From NCBI RefSeq assembly GCF_023155745.1, contig NZ_JAKNUS010000001.1, positions 310,001 to 374,000 of the forward strand: a stretch of DNA of 64,000 nt, written 5' to 3'. The DNA is from Microbacterium kunmingense. GTDB taxonomy: Bacteria; Actinomycetota; Actinomycetes; Actinomycetales; Microbacteriaceae. A program made the position numbers and the translations under genes. The notes beneath the pieces are model-generated. The model did not search any database, had not been told where the DNA came from, and worked only from the letters and a program-made list of their open reading frames with translations. This document shows, piece by piece, positions 43,939 through 52,476 of the stretch; positions within the stretch are counted from its first letter, which is position 1, and every line of letters begins with the position of its first letter.

Positions 43939-43975
43939 CTCGGGGGCGGGCTCTTCTCTCGGGCCCGCCCCCGAG
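43939..43975 (+). terminator. Intra-operon hairpin after the binding-protein gene
   Basis: CTCGGGGGCGGGC at 43939-43951 pairs perfectly with GCCCGCCCCCGAG at 43963-43975. It lies between the binding-protein gene and the SDR gene on the same strand, so it is probably a partial terminator or an RNA-stability hairpin. Confidence 0.6.
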
Positions 43976-44012
43976 CGGCACCAGCGAGAGGTCACCAGTG
44001 AAAGGAATCCCC

Positions 44013-44795
44013 ATGCGCCTGGAAGGCAAGGTCGCCATCATCACCGGCGGCGCGAGCGGCATCGGTCGCGCGACTGTCGACAAGTTCGTCCGCGAGGGCG
44101 CCAAGGTGCTCATCGCCGACATTTCGCTCGAGGCGGCCGAGCGTGCCGTCGCCGAGGTCGAGGCCGCCGGCCACACGGGCATGACCGCCGCGTGCCGGGT
44201 CGATGTGTCGGAATTCGCCGAGGTCGAGCAGATGGTCGCCACCGCGGTGTCGACCTTCGGAAAGCTCGACGTCATCTTCAACAACGCCGGCATCGCCGGT
44301 GGCACGCCGCTGCTGGATCACGATCCCGCGAAGGACTACGTCCCGATGATCCGGGTCGATCAGGACGGCGTCTACTACGGCATCCTCGCCGCGGCCCGTC
44401 AGTTCCGCGATCAGGGCACGCCCGGGGTCATTATCAACACGTCCTCGATCTACGGCGAGCAGGCGGCCGAGCTCGCCTTCAGCTACAGCGCGGCAAAGGC
44501 GGCGGTGATCTCCTTCACCCGATCCGCGGCGTACGAACTGGCCGAGCACGGCATCCGGGTCGTCGCGATCACGCCCGGCCGGGTGGGGACGGCCATCATC
44601 AACCAGTTCAGCGACGAACTGAAGACGGTGTTCGCCTCGGAACAGCTGCGCAACACCATGACCCAGCCGTCCGAGATCGCCGACGTCGTGGCCTTCCTCG
44701 CCTCGGACGAGGCGAACGTCATCAACGGCACGGTGGTGCACGTCGACGACGGCTACTCGGTGTTTAAGCAGCGACTGGACCTCCCGGTGTTCTGA
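44013..44795 (+). CDS. Short-chain dehydrogenase/reductase
   Basis: 260 residues from ATG 44013 (GAAAGGA 6 nt upstream); a GTG at 43998 would add five residues. NAD(P) motif TGGASGIG at 11-18, NNAG in FNNAGIAGG near 90, catalytic Ser in NTSSIYG and Tyr/Lys in FSYSAAKAAV. Part of the sugar operon, overlapping the epimerase-like gene by one base. Likely oxidises a sugar or polyol hydroxyl. Confidence 0.9.
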   Translation: MRLEGKVAIITGGASGIGRATVDKFVREGAKVLIADISLEAAERAVAEVEAAGHTGMTAACRVDVSEFAEVEQMVATAVSTFGKLDVIFNNAGIAGGTPLLDHDPAKDYVPMIRVDQDGVYYGILAAARQFRDQGTPGVIINTSSIYGEQAAELAFSYSAAKAAVISFTRSAAYELAEHGIRVVAITPGRVGTAIINQFSDELKTVFASEQLRNTMTQPSEIADVVAFLASDEANVINGTVVHVDDGYSVFKQRLDLPVF

Positions 44796-45721
44796 TGACC
44801 CACACCGCCGACATCCCGATGACCCTCGATGTGGCGTGCCACCTCAACGTGGCGGTCGCCGACGCGTCGCCGGCGAGCCTCGAGCGCGCACTCCCCGCCC
44901 TCGCCGATCTCGGCATCCACCGGGTGGTCCTGCCGCCCCTGGACCCGGCGGCCACCGATACCCGCGCGATGCGCGAGGCGTTCGCGCGTTCGGAGGTCTC
45001 TCCCATCACGATCGCCGGGCAGGCCCCCGGTGCCGATGTCTCCTCGGATGACGCGGACGAGCGTGCCGCGGGCGTCGCCGCGCTCCGGCAGGCGCTGCGC
45101 CTGACCGCCGACCTCGGCGGCGACCAGATGAACGGGGTGCCCTACGGACTCTTCGGCCCGCCCGGCGCCCCCGTGCCCGGGCAGCGGGTCGAGGAGGCCG
45201 CGCGCCTGGTCGGCGAGGTCGCCGACGAGGCGGCCGCCCTCGGCATCGTGATGACCTTCGAGGTGCTGAACCGGTACGAGACCTCGGTGGTCAACACCGC
45301 CGAGCAGGCGATGCGGTTCGCCGAGGCGAGCGGGTCGGAGAACCTCCGCATCCACCTCGACACGTTCCACATGGCCGTCGAGGAGGCGGACCTCGAGGCG
45401 GCGATCCGGCTCGCGTTGCCGCGCCTGGCCTATCTCGAGCTCGGGCAGTCGGGCCGGGGCCCTCTCTCGGGCGGCGCCGTCGACATCCCGCAGATCGTCA
45501 GACAGGCTCTGGACAACGGATACCGGGGGCGCTTCGGCGTCGAGGCCTTCTCGCGCTCGGTCCTCGCCGAGCCGGTCGCCGACATGCTGGCGATCTGGCG
45601 TTCGCCCTACGACGACGGGGTCGAGCTCATGCGCGACGCGCTGCGCGTCATCCGCTCGGGATGGGCCGCGAGCACGGCCGGGCGTCGGGAGATCAGGCTC
45701 GCCCGCGGGGCGATGGTCTGA
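44795..45721 (+). CDS. Ketose 3-epimerase-like sugar isomerase (TIM barrel)
   Basis: 308 residues. The AP-endonuclease-2/xylose-isomerase-like barrel has the four metal ligands of the tagatose/allulose 3-epimerase group: Glu in TFEVLNRYET, Asp in HLDTFHMAVEE, a following His-equivalent segment and Glu in FGVEAFSRS. It overlaps the SDR gene by one base and ends the operon, convergent with metB (1 nt between stops). The substrate is probably a free ketose. Confidence 0.82.
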   Translation: MTHTADIPMTLDVACHLNVAVADASPASLERALPALADLGIHRVVLPPLDPAATDTRAMREAFARSEVSPITIAGQAPGADVSSDDADERAAGVAALRQALRLTADLGGDQMNGVPYGLFGPPGAPVPGQRVEEAARLVGEVADEAAALGIVMTFEVLNRYETSVVNTAEQAMRFAEASGSENLRIHLDTFHMAVEEADLEAAIRLALPRLAYLELGQSGRGPLSGGAVDIPQIVRQALDNGYRGRFGVEAFSRSVLAEPVADMLAIWRSPYDDGVELMRDALRVIRSGWAASTAGRREIRLARGAMV

Positions 45722-45722
45722 C

Positions 45723-46889
45723 TCAGCGGGTCGCGCGGCGCAGGGCCTCGTCGATGTCGGCGAGGAGGTCCGCGGGGTCTTCGATGCCCACCGAGAGGCG
45801 GACGACCTCGACCGGCACGGCCGCATCGGTGCCGCGCACCGAGGCGTGGGTCATCGCGTCGGGGTAGTTCACGAGCGACTCCACGCCGCCGAGCGACTCG
45901 GCCAGCTGGAACAGCTGCGTCGACTCCGCGAAGCGGCGGGCGATCTCGCCCGACGCGAAGGCGACCGAGACAATGCCGCCGAAGTCCGACATCTGGCGTG
46001 CCGCGATCGCGTGGCCGGGGTGGTCCTCCAGCCCGGGGTAGTAGACGTGCGCGACCCCCGAGTGGCTGCGGAGCGCGTCGGCGATCGCTGCCGCGTTGGC
46101 GCTGTGGCGTGCCATCCGGATCCCGAGCGTCTTGATGCCCCGCGAGGCCAGCCACGCGTCCATCGGGCCCGAGACGGCGCCGACGGCGAACTGGAGGAAG
46201 CCGATCTTCTCGGCCAGCTCGTCGTCATCGAGCACGAGCGCCCCGCCGACGACATCCGAGTGGCCGCCGAGGTATTTCGTCACCGAGTGCACGACGACGT
46301 CGGCGCCGAGGGTGAGCGGGCGCTGGAGGGCCGGAGTGGCGAAGGTGTTGTCGACGACGACGAGCGCGCCGGCCTCGTGCCCGATCGCGGCGAGCTCGGC
46401 GATGTCGGTGATCTTCAGCAGCGGGTTCGACGGCGTCTCGACCCACAGCACCCGCGCGGGGCGCTCCGCGAGCGCGGCGCGGACCGCCGCGGGGTCGGAC
46501 ATCTCGACCGTGCGCATCTCGACCCCCCACGGGGCGAGCACGCGGGCGAGCAGCCGGTGGGTGCCGCCGTAGACGTCGTTGCCGAGCAGCACGCTGTCGC
46601 CGGGCGTGAGCGTCGCGCGCAGCAGCGCGTCTTCGGCGGCGAGACCCGACGAGAACGAGAAGGCGTGGGCGCCGCCCTCGAGTGCGGCGAGCTGGCGCTG
46701 CAGCGCCGTGCGGGTGGGGTTGCCGCTCCGGCCGTACTCGTATCCCTGGCGTAGCCCGCCGATGCCGTCCTGCGCGAAGGTCGTGGAGAAGTGCACCGGC
46801 GGGATCACCGCACCCGTGGTGGGGTCGAACTCCTGGCCGGCGTGGACGGCGAGGCTGTCGAAGCGGTGCGTATCGGGGTTCACGCTCAC
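45723..46889 (-). CDS. metB: Cystathionine gamma-synthase / PLP Cys-Met enzyme
   Basis: 388 residues from GTG at 46889, which overlaps the upstream gene's stop by 4 nt; the frame extends seven more codons without a better start. Fold-type I PLP enzyme: YEYGRSGNPTR, SFSSGLAAEDALL, and the PLP lysine in VHSVTKYLGGHSDVV near 200. Catalyses cystathionine synthesis from an activated homoserine and cysteine or, as a lyase, the reverse. Pairing with the cystathionine beta-synthase-like gene favours transsulfuration toward cysteine (gamma-lyase activity); the two are hard to tell apart by sequence. Confidence 0.88.
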   Translation of the reverse strand: MSVNPDTHRFDSLAVHAGQEFDPTTGAVIPPVHFSTTFAQDGIGGLRQGYEYGRSGNPTRTALQRQLAALEGGAHAFSFSSGLAAEDALLRATLTPGDSVLLGNDVYGGTHRLLARVLAPWGVEMRTVEMSDPAAVRAALAERPARVLWVETPSNPLLKITDIAELAAIGHEAGALVVVDNTFATPALQRPLTLGADVVVHSVTKYLGGHSDVVGGALVLDDDELAEKIGFLQFAVGAVSGPMDAWLASRGIKTLGIRMARHSANAAAIADALRSHSGVAHVYYPGLEDHPGHAIAARQMSDFGGIVSVAFASGEIARRFAESTQLFQLAESLGGVESLVNYPDAMTHASVRGTDAAVPVEVVRLSVGIEDPADLLADIDEALRRATR

Positions 46890-47836
46890 GGGAGGTTCCT
46901 CGTCATCCACTCGTCATCGAAGATCTTGCTGATGTAGCCGCGGCCCGAGTCGGGAAGGATGACGACGACGACGTCGTCCTCGCTGAGCTCGCGCGCGGTG
47001 CGCAGGGCTGCGACCACCGCCATGCCGCACGATCCGCCGACGAGGAGGCCCTCCTCGCGTGCCAGGCGCCGGGTCATCTCGAACGATTCGCGGTCGTCGA
47101 CGCGCTCGTAGCGGTCGACGACGCTCGGGTCGAACGTGGTGGGCCAGAAATCCTCGCCGACCCCCTCGACGAGATAGCCGTGCACGGGCCCGCCGGAGTA
47201 GATCGACCCCTCGGGGTCGGCGCCGATGACCGAGACGCGGCCTTCCGAGACATCCTTCAAGTACTTTCCGGTGCCCGTGATCGTGCCGCCCGTGCCGATG
47301 CCGGCGACGAGGTGGGTGACCCGGCCCTCGGTGTCGTCCCAGATCTCGGGGCCCGTCGTCTCGTAGTGCGACAGGGGCCCGTTGATGTTGGCGAACTGGT
47401 TGGGCTTGAACGCCCCCGGGATCTCGGCGGCGAGGCGGTCGCTGACCGAGTAGTACGAATCCGGATGATCCGGCGGCACGTTCGTCGGGACGGTGACGAT
47501 CTCGGCGCCGTAGGCGCGCAGGACCGCGGTCTTCTCGCCGGAGAACTTCTCGGGGACGACGAAGATCATGCGGTAGCCGCGCTGGAGGGCGACGAGGGCG
47601 AGCCCCACGCCGGTGTTGCCGCTCGTTGCCTCGACGATGGTGCCGCCGGGCTGGAGCTGGCCGCTCTCCTCGGCGGCGTCGATCATGCGGCGGGCGATGC
47701 GGTCCTTGACCGATCCGCCGGGGTTGAAGTACTCGACCTTCGCCAGCACGGTCGGCTTCACGTCAGCGACGACGCGGTTCAGGCGGACGAGGGGGGTGCG
47801 GCCGACGAGGTCGGCGACATGGGAGGCGTAGCGCAC
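46886..47836 (-). CDS. Cystathionine beta-synthase-like PLP enzyme, catalytic domain only
   Basis: 316 residues. Fold-type II PLP enzyme with the lysine in NPGGSVKDRIA near residue 44, the substrate loop EATSGNTGVGLA near 70, and GTGGTITGTG near 176. The N-terminus (RYASHVADLVGRTPLVRLN) and EEGLLVGGSCG resemble actinobacterial cystathionine beta-synthase rather than CysK, but the protein stops at residue 316 after FDDEWMTRNL, where the longer homologues continue into two CBS domains. It is either an unregulated CBS or an O-acetylserine-type cysteine synthase. Overlaps metB by 4 nt. Confidence 0.82.
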   Translation of the reverse strand: MRYASHVADLVGRTPLVRLNRVVADVKPTVLAKVEYFNPGGSVKDRIARRMIDAAEESGQLQPGGTIVEATSGNTGVGLALVALQRGYRMIFVVPEKFSGEKTAVLRAYGAEIVTVPTNVPPDHPDSYYSVSDRLAAEIPGAFKPNQFANINGPLSHYETTGPEIWDDTEGRVTHLVAGIGTGGTITGTGKYLKDVSEGRVSVIGADPEGSIYSGGPVHGYLVEGVGEDFWPTTFDPSVVDRYERVDDRESFEMTRRLAREEGLLVGGSCGMAVVAALRTARELSEDDVVVVILPDSGRGYISKIFDDEWMTRNLP

Positions 47837-48096
47837 AGTGTGTTCCTGAGTCGGGGCCGCTCGTGGCAGCCGGAGGTGAGTGGTCGTCGAAGGTGCGCCG
47901 AGGGGCGCTCACTCACAACAACGACACGTCAGGGTCACGTAGGGAGGGTATCAGCATCCAGGGTCGCCATGAAGGCGCGGGTGCGGTCGGCGGCGCTGCG
48001 CAGGAAGTCGGCGATGGCCTCCTGCGCGGCGGGTCCCGAGCGAGGCGTCAGCTGCGGTCGCTGGGGCCGCCCGTGAATGGTTCTCGCGGTGAGCGC
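47837..48096. other. Intergenic region upstream of the CBS-like gene
   Basis: 260 nt with no credible gene. On the minus strand TTCATG (47973-47968), 17 bp and TACCCT (47950-47945) form a possible promoter for the CBS-metB operon, leaving a leader of about 100 nt. I see no SAM-type or cobalamin-type riboswitch core in it. Confidence 0.4.
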
Positions 48097-49026
48097 TCAG
48101 CGGTCGGAGCCCGGTGTGGAGCCGAAGCGCGCACGATAGGCCCGATGGAACGTCCCGGCGTCGAGGTAGCCGTGGTCGCGCGCGATGGCGGCGATCGGGC
48201 GGCCGGCGTGCGCAGGGTCGCGCAGCATCTCACGAGCGCGATCGAGGCGCTCCGCGGTGAGCCACGCGGAGAACGACGCGCCGGCACGGGCGAATTCGAG
48301 TTGCACGGTGCGGGTCGAGCACCGGAACGTCCGAGCCACCGCGCGAAGGTCCATCGACGGATCGCCCAGTCGTGCCAGTGCGAACGACCTCATGCCGTCG
48401 ATGCGGCGGGGAGTGACCGGATCGGTCAGTGAGAAGCCATCGAGCATCTGCAGGATGGCGGTGCCCATCGTCTCGGCGAGGGGGCGCATCCCGCCTTCCA
48501 CCGCGGCCACGAAAAGCGAGATCTGAGCGCCGAGCTGACGGCCGAAGCTCGTTCCGGCGAGGCGATCGTCGAGGGCGGGGAGCGCCGCGCGCGCTCGCGC
48601 GGGAAGTAGTTCGTGCGGCACGCGGACAGACGTCAACCGCAGACGCCGGCTGGGGTCGGCCACGACGGTGAAGGCGGCGGCGTTGTCGAGGACGAACGCT
48701 TCGCCGCCCACGGCCGTCCATCGCCTGCCGCGCTGCTCCAATGCCCAGCCTGACGGTGAGTGGTTGAGGAACACGGCGTCATCAGCGACGGTCCGCAGCG
48801 ACACCGCGTCGCGATCGGCGGAGACACCTGGGGTGTTGATACGCCCGAGCGACAGATCGCCGATCGAGTAGAGGGCATAGTCCGCATCGAACCTTCCGTC
48901 CGGGCGGCGGGGCCGCACCCCGACGTACACATCGGCGATCGAGTCGCAGAAATGCTCGTAGTCGCGACCAGGGTCGAGGCCGCGAGTCGTGCCGCGGAGG
49001 TAGGGCTTCAGCGGGGCTTCATCCAT
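48097..49026 (-). CDS. AraC-family transcriptional regulator
   Basis: 309 residues. An N-terminal cupin-like sensor half (about 1-190) and a C-terminal double helix-turn-helix (about 205-305: LDPSM..DLRAVARTFRCSTRTVQLEFARAG, in parts, then PIAAIARDHGYLDAGTFHRAYRARFG). The GYxDxxxFxRAFR-like signature is clear. Similar to the AraC-binding-like group. It is divergent from an alpha/beta hydrolase gene 90 nt away, which is its probable target. Confidence 0.88.
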   Translation of the reverse strand: MDEAPLKPYLRGTTRGLDPGRDYEHFCDSIADVYVGVRPRRPDGRFDADYALYSIGDLSLGRINTPGVSADRDAVSLRTVADDAVFLNHSPSGWALEQRGRRWTAVGGEAFVLDNAAAFTVVADPSRRLRLTSVRVPHELLPARARAALPALDDRLAGTSFGRQLGAQISLFVAAVEGGMRPLAETMGTAILQMLDGFSLTDPVTPRRIDGMRSFALARLGDPSMDLRAVARTFRCSTRTVQLEFARAGASFSAWLTAERLDRAREMLRDPAHAGRPIAAIARDHGYLDAGTFHRAYRARFGSTPGSDR

Positions 49027-49116
49027 TGCCGGTGTTCTTCGTCGGACGCCGGTGTCGACGTGTTCGGGTGGGCACTAGCTTCGCATCAGCCGACGATGTC
49101 CGCGAGAAAGGTGTCG

Positions 49117-49815
49117 ATGATGATCCGTCCCACTCTGGTTTTCGTCCACGGTGCCTGGCACGGTTCGTGGGCCTGGGAGCCTGTGACGACGATCCTCCAG
49201 GAGCGCGGATGGAGTACCGCCGCGGTCGACCTGCCCTCCGTCCACGCCGTCGATTTCGAGACGAAGACGCTCGCCGACGACGCGGAGGCCGTGGAGGCTG
49301 CCGTCGCGGCGGTCGACGGGCCTGTCGTCGTGGTCGCACACTCCTACGGGGGTGTTCCGACCACCCAAGCCGCGCTCGACGACCGCGTCGTGCACGTCGT
49401 CTTCATCTCCGCCTTCGTGCTCGACGAGGGTGAATCTCTGTTGGCGGCCGTCGGCGGGGTGGCACCTGGCTGGTGGGTCGTCGATGGCGATGTCGTGAGC
49501 GCCGGGACGACGCAGGAGCCACCACTCGTGCTCTTCTTCGGCGACGTGGACCGCGCGACCGCCGATGCGTCCGCGCGCCGACTGAAGACGCAGGCGCGGC
49601 GGCCGTTCGTCGATCAGGTGACCCAGGTGTCGTGGCGTGACCGACCGACGACGTACGTGATAACAGAACAGGACTACGTCTTCCCCCTTCCCGCTCAGGA
49701 GGCACTGGCAGCACGCTCCGAGTCACGCGCCGTTCGGCTGCCGTCGAGCCACTCGCCGTTCCTGTCGCAGCCCGAGGCCGTCGCCGACATCGTCGAAGAG
49801 GCCGCGGCGGGCTGA
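49117..49815 (+). CDS. Alpha/beta hydrolase
   Basis: 232 residues from ATG 49117 (GAGAAAGG upstream). Oxyanion motif HGAWHGSW at 11-18, nucleophile S76 in AHSYGG, acid Asp in TEQDYVFP near 190 and His in SSHSPF near 212: a complete catalytic triad. Resembles the small salicylate-esterase/EstC-like group. TAGCTT at 49076-49081 is a candidate -10. Divergent from the AraC regulator. Substrate unknown. Confidence 0.85.
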   Translation: MMIRPTLVFVHGAWHGSWAWEPVTTILQERGWSTAAVDLPSVHAVDFETKTLADDAEAVEAAVAAVDGPVVVVAHSYGGVPTTQAALDDRVVHVVFISAFVLDEGESLLAAVGGVAPGWWVVDGDVVSAGTTQEPPLVLFFGDVDRATADASARRLKTQARRPFVDQVTQVSWRDRPTTYVITEQDYVFPLPAQEALAARSESRAVRLPSSHSPFLSQPEAVADIVEEAAAG

Positions 49816-49857
49816 CCATCGAGCGCGCCGCGCCGATCCGCGAGAGACTGGAGGGTG

Positions 49858-51120
49858 ATGAACACCCTTCAGGCTCGCGTGCGCGACGACTTCCCCTTCC
49901 TCGCCGCGCATCCCCATCGCGCCTACCTCGACTCCGCGGCGACCTCGCAGCGCCCGCGACAGGTGATCGACGCCGAGGCGGCGTTCGTCGCCGCCGACTA
50001 CGCCGCGGTGCACCGGGGCTCGAGCATGGCGACCGGCGCGGCGACGCAGGCGTTCGAAGACGCCCGCGCGCGCGTGGCGTCGTTCGTCGGCGGGGCGCCC
50101 GACGAGATCGTCTGGGCCGAGAACGCCACCGATGCGATCAACATGGTCGCGCTCGGGATGTCGGATGCCGCGCTCGGCCTCGGCTGCGACGACGCCCGCG
50201 CACGGTTCGGCCTCGGGCCCGGCGATGAGATCGTCGTCACGGAGGCCGAGCACCACGCGAACCTCATCCCCTGGCAGCGCCTCGCGGCGCGCACCGGCGC
50301 GACGCTCCGTTGGGCGGCGGTGGACGACGACGGCCTCTGGGGAATCGACGATCTCGCCGCCGTGGTCACCGACCGCACCCGTGTCATCGCCTTCGCCCAC
50401 GTCTCGAACGTCACCGGGCTCGTCGCCCCCGTCGCCGACGTCGTCGCCCTCGCTCGACGTGTCGGTGCGCTGACGGTGCTCGATGCGTGTCAGTCGGTGC
50501 CGCATCATCCGGTCGACTTCTCGGTGCTCGGAGTGGATTTCGCCGCGTTCTCGGCCCACAAGATGCTCGGCCCCACAGGCATCGGCGCGCTCTGGGGGCG
50601 CAAGGACCTCCTCGACCTGCTGCCGCCCGCCCGCACCGGCGGATCGACGATCACCACCGTGACGATGGAGTCCGCGCAGTTTCTCCCCGCCCCGTACCGC
50701 TTCGAGGCCGGCACGCAGCCGGTGAGTCAAGCGGTCGGGTTCGCTGCGGCATCCGATTTCCTGCGAGAGATCGGGATGCCGGCTGTCGCCGCCCATGAGC
50801 ACGAGATCACCGGTCTGCTGGTCGACGCGGTCGCCGCCGTGGAGGGTGTGCGCCTGATCGGTGCGGCGCTCGGGGCCGAGCGCGGACCGCTCGTGAGCTT
50901 CGTCGTCGAGGGGGTGCACGCGCACGACGTGGGGCAGTTCCTCGATGACCGCGGGGTCACCGTGCGCACGGGGCACCACTGCGCCCAGCCCCTCCACCGC
51001 CGGCTCGGGGTGGCGGCGACCACGCGCGCGAGTGCCTACGTCTACACCGACGCCGAGGAGGTGGCGCGCTTCGCCGCGGCGCTCACCGAGGTGCGCCCCT
51101 TCTTCGGAGCCGACCGATGA
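49858..51120 (+). CDS. sufS: Cysteine desulfurase SufS
   Basis: 420 residues. Group II aminotransferase-fold PLP enzyme supplying sulfur for Fe-S clusters. YLDSAATSQRP near the N-terminus, TEAEHHANLIPW near 130, PLP lysine in FSAHKMLGPTG near 240, and the active-site Cys in RTGHHCAQPLHRRLG near 375 identify the SufS type. The ATG at 49858 lies close to GGAGGG; a GTG at 49879 is an alternative. Overlaps sufU by 4 nt (ATGA). The rest of a suf operon is not present here. Confidence 0.9.
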   Translation: MNTLQARVRDDFPFLAAHPHRAYLDSAATSQRPRQVIDAEAAFVAADYAAVHRGSSMATGAATQAFEDARARVASFVGGAPDEIVWAENATDAINMVALGMSDAALGLGCDDARARFGLGPGDEIVVTEAEHHANLIPWQRLAARTGATLRWAAVDDDGLWGIDDLAAVVTDRTRVIAFAHVSNVTGLVAPVADVVALARRVGALTVLDACQSVPHHPVDFSVLGVDFAAFSAHKMLGPTGIGALWGRKDLLDLLPPARTGGSTITTVTMESAQFLPAPYRFEAGTQPVSQAVGFAAASDFLREIGMPAVAAHEHEITGLLVDAVAAVEGVRLIGAALGAERGPLVSFVVEGVHAHDVGQFLDDRGVTVRTGHHCAQPLHRRLGVAATTRASAYVYTDAEEVARFAAALTEVRPFFGADR

Positions 51121-51548
51121 GCGACCTGGAGAGCCTGTATCGCGAGGTGATCCTCGATCACTCGCGTCACCCCGAGGGACGCGGCGACGTCTCGGGCTTC
51201 GCGGTGACCCACCACGAGCTGAACCCCTCGTGCGGCGACGAGATCACGCTCGGCCTGTCGGTCGAGGACGGCGTCGTGACCGAGCTGGCCTGGGAGGGTC
51301 AGGGCTGCAGCATCTCGATGGCCTCGGCGTCGGTGATGTCAGGCCTGCTGAAGGGCGCAGACGTCGAGGCGGCGCGGGCGCTCATCGACGACTTCCGCAC
51401 GATGCTGCGCTCGCCCGGGGTCGAGCCGCCCGAGCGCCTCGAGGATGCTGCCGCGTTCCAGGGCGTCGCCCGCTACGTCATGCGGGTGAAGTGCGCGATG
51501 CTCGGCTGGGTCGCGGCCGAGGCGTGCTTGCTGCGCGCCGTGGGCTGA
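51117..51548 (+). CDS. sufU: SufU-type Fe-S scaffold / sulfur acceptor
   Basis: 143 residues. The three conserved cysteines and the aspartate are present: NPSCGDEI near 40, GQGCSIS near 65 and RVKCAMLGW near 128, with the spacer between the second and third typical of SufU rather than IscU. SufU is a zinc protein that accepts persulfide from SufS. The ATG overlaps the sufS stop by 4 nt. Convergent with the SDR gene across the 51561-51690 repeat. Confidence 0.92.
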   Translation: MSDLESLYREVILDHSRHPEGRGDVSGFAVTHHELNPSCGDEITLGLSVEDGVVTELAWEGQGCSISMASASVMSGLLKGADVEAARALIDDFRTMLRSPGVEPPERLEDAAAFQGVARYVMRVKCAMLGWVAAEACLLRAVG

Positions 51549-51560
51549 GCCCGCGCGCGA

Positions 51561-51690
51561 GAAAGTGGCGCAGATGGTCGGATTGGGGCGCTCGAGGTGA
51601 CAATCTGTGACACTTCCTCCCGCACGCCCGGCGAGAAGGTGGCGCAAATGGTCGGGTTGGAACGCTCAAGGCGACAATCTGTGACACTTC
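51561..51690. repeat. Paired palindromic repeat, locus 2
   Basis: Two units of about 56 nt start at 51561 and 51635, again with a 74-nt period. Each opens with GAA(A/G)GTGGCGCA(G/A)ATGGTCGG and ends with GACAATCTGTGACACTTC, related to the units at 18074 and 18148. It lies between the 3' ends of convergent genes (sufU and the SDR gene). Confidence 0.85.
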
Positions 51691-51723
51691 GATTTCCCGC
51701 ACGCCCAGCGTCGGCACCCCCGA

Positions 51724-52476
51724 TCAGAACGTCGCGGTCAGCCCGCCGTCGATCGTCAGCACCTGACCGGTGATGTAGGTGTTGTCGCGGCCAGCGAGGA
51801 AGACCACGGACTCGGCGATTTCCGCGGGCGAGGCCGGCCGTCCGAGGGGGAGGCGGCCACCCTCGACATAGGTGGCGAGGAACGCTTCGGTCTCCGTCTC
51901 GTCGCGCCCGTCGGGCAGCATACTCATGCGGGTCCGGACGAACCCAGGCGCCACCGCGTTGACCAGCACTCCGTGCTCGGCGAGGTCGAGCGCCGCCGAG
52001 CGCGTCGCGGCCTCCAGCCCCGCCTTCGCCACGTCGTAGGCGATGCTCTCCCGGCTTCCGACGCGGGCGTGCACGCTCGTGATGTTCACGATGCGGCCGA
52101 ACCCGACGGGTGCCATGACTGCGGCGGCCAGGCGCATGAGGTCGAGGGGAGCCTCGAGATCGACCGCCCAGACGGAGGCCCAGTCGGCGGGCTTCGAGGT
52201 GAGCACGCCGCCCTCGCGGAAGATCCCCGCGGCGTTGACCAGCACGTCCACCCCGCCGAGGGCGGCCAGAGCATGCTCGAAGCCCGTCGCACGCGAGGCG
52301 GGATCGGCGAGGTCGGCGGCGACGATCTTCATCGGCCCCGCCCCGGGGTCGATGTCGATCCCGACGACCGCCTCGCCGGCAGCGACCAGCCGCTGCGCGA
52401 TCGCCGCACCGATGCCGTGACGCGCCCCGGTCACGAGGCAGCGAAGCGGTTGGTCCGCCGTGGGTGCTGCGGTCAT
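51724..52476 (-). CDS. Short-chain dehydrogenase/reductase
   Basis: 250 residues. NAD(P) motif TGARHGIG at 16-23, NAAG in LVNAAGIFREGG near 83, Ser in NITSVHA near 133, Tyr/Lys in IAYDVAKAGLEA near 148, and the C-terminal VLTIDGGLTATF. Such enzymes often oxidise aldoses to lactones. Last gene of the minus-strand operon (enolase-type, GntR, epimerase, SDR) and overlaps the epimerase stop by 4 nt. Confidence 0.88.
   Translation of the reverse strand: MTAAPTADQPLRCLVTGARHGIGAAIAQRLVAAGEAVVGIDIDPGAGPMKIVAADLADPASRATGFEHALAALGGVDVLVNAAGIFREGGVLTSKPADWASVWAVDLEAPLDLMRLAAAVMAPVGFGRIVNITSVHARVGSRESIAYDVAKAGLEAATRSAALDLAEHGVLVNAVAPGFVRTRMSMLPDGRDETETEAFLATYVEGGRLPLGRPASPAEIAESVVFLAGRDNTYITGQVLTIDGGLTATF

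Noticed and set aside
47837..48096. SAM or cobalamin riboswitch upstream of the CBS-metB operon
   Set aside because: I looked for the core motifs on the minus strand and found none; only a plausible promoter is visible.
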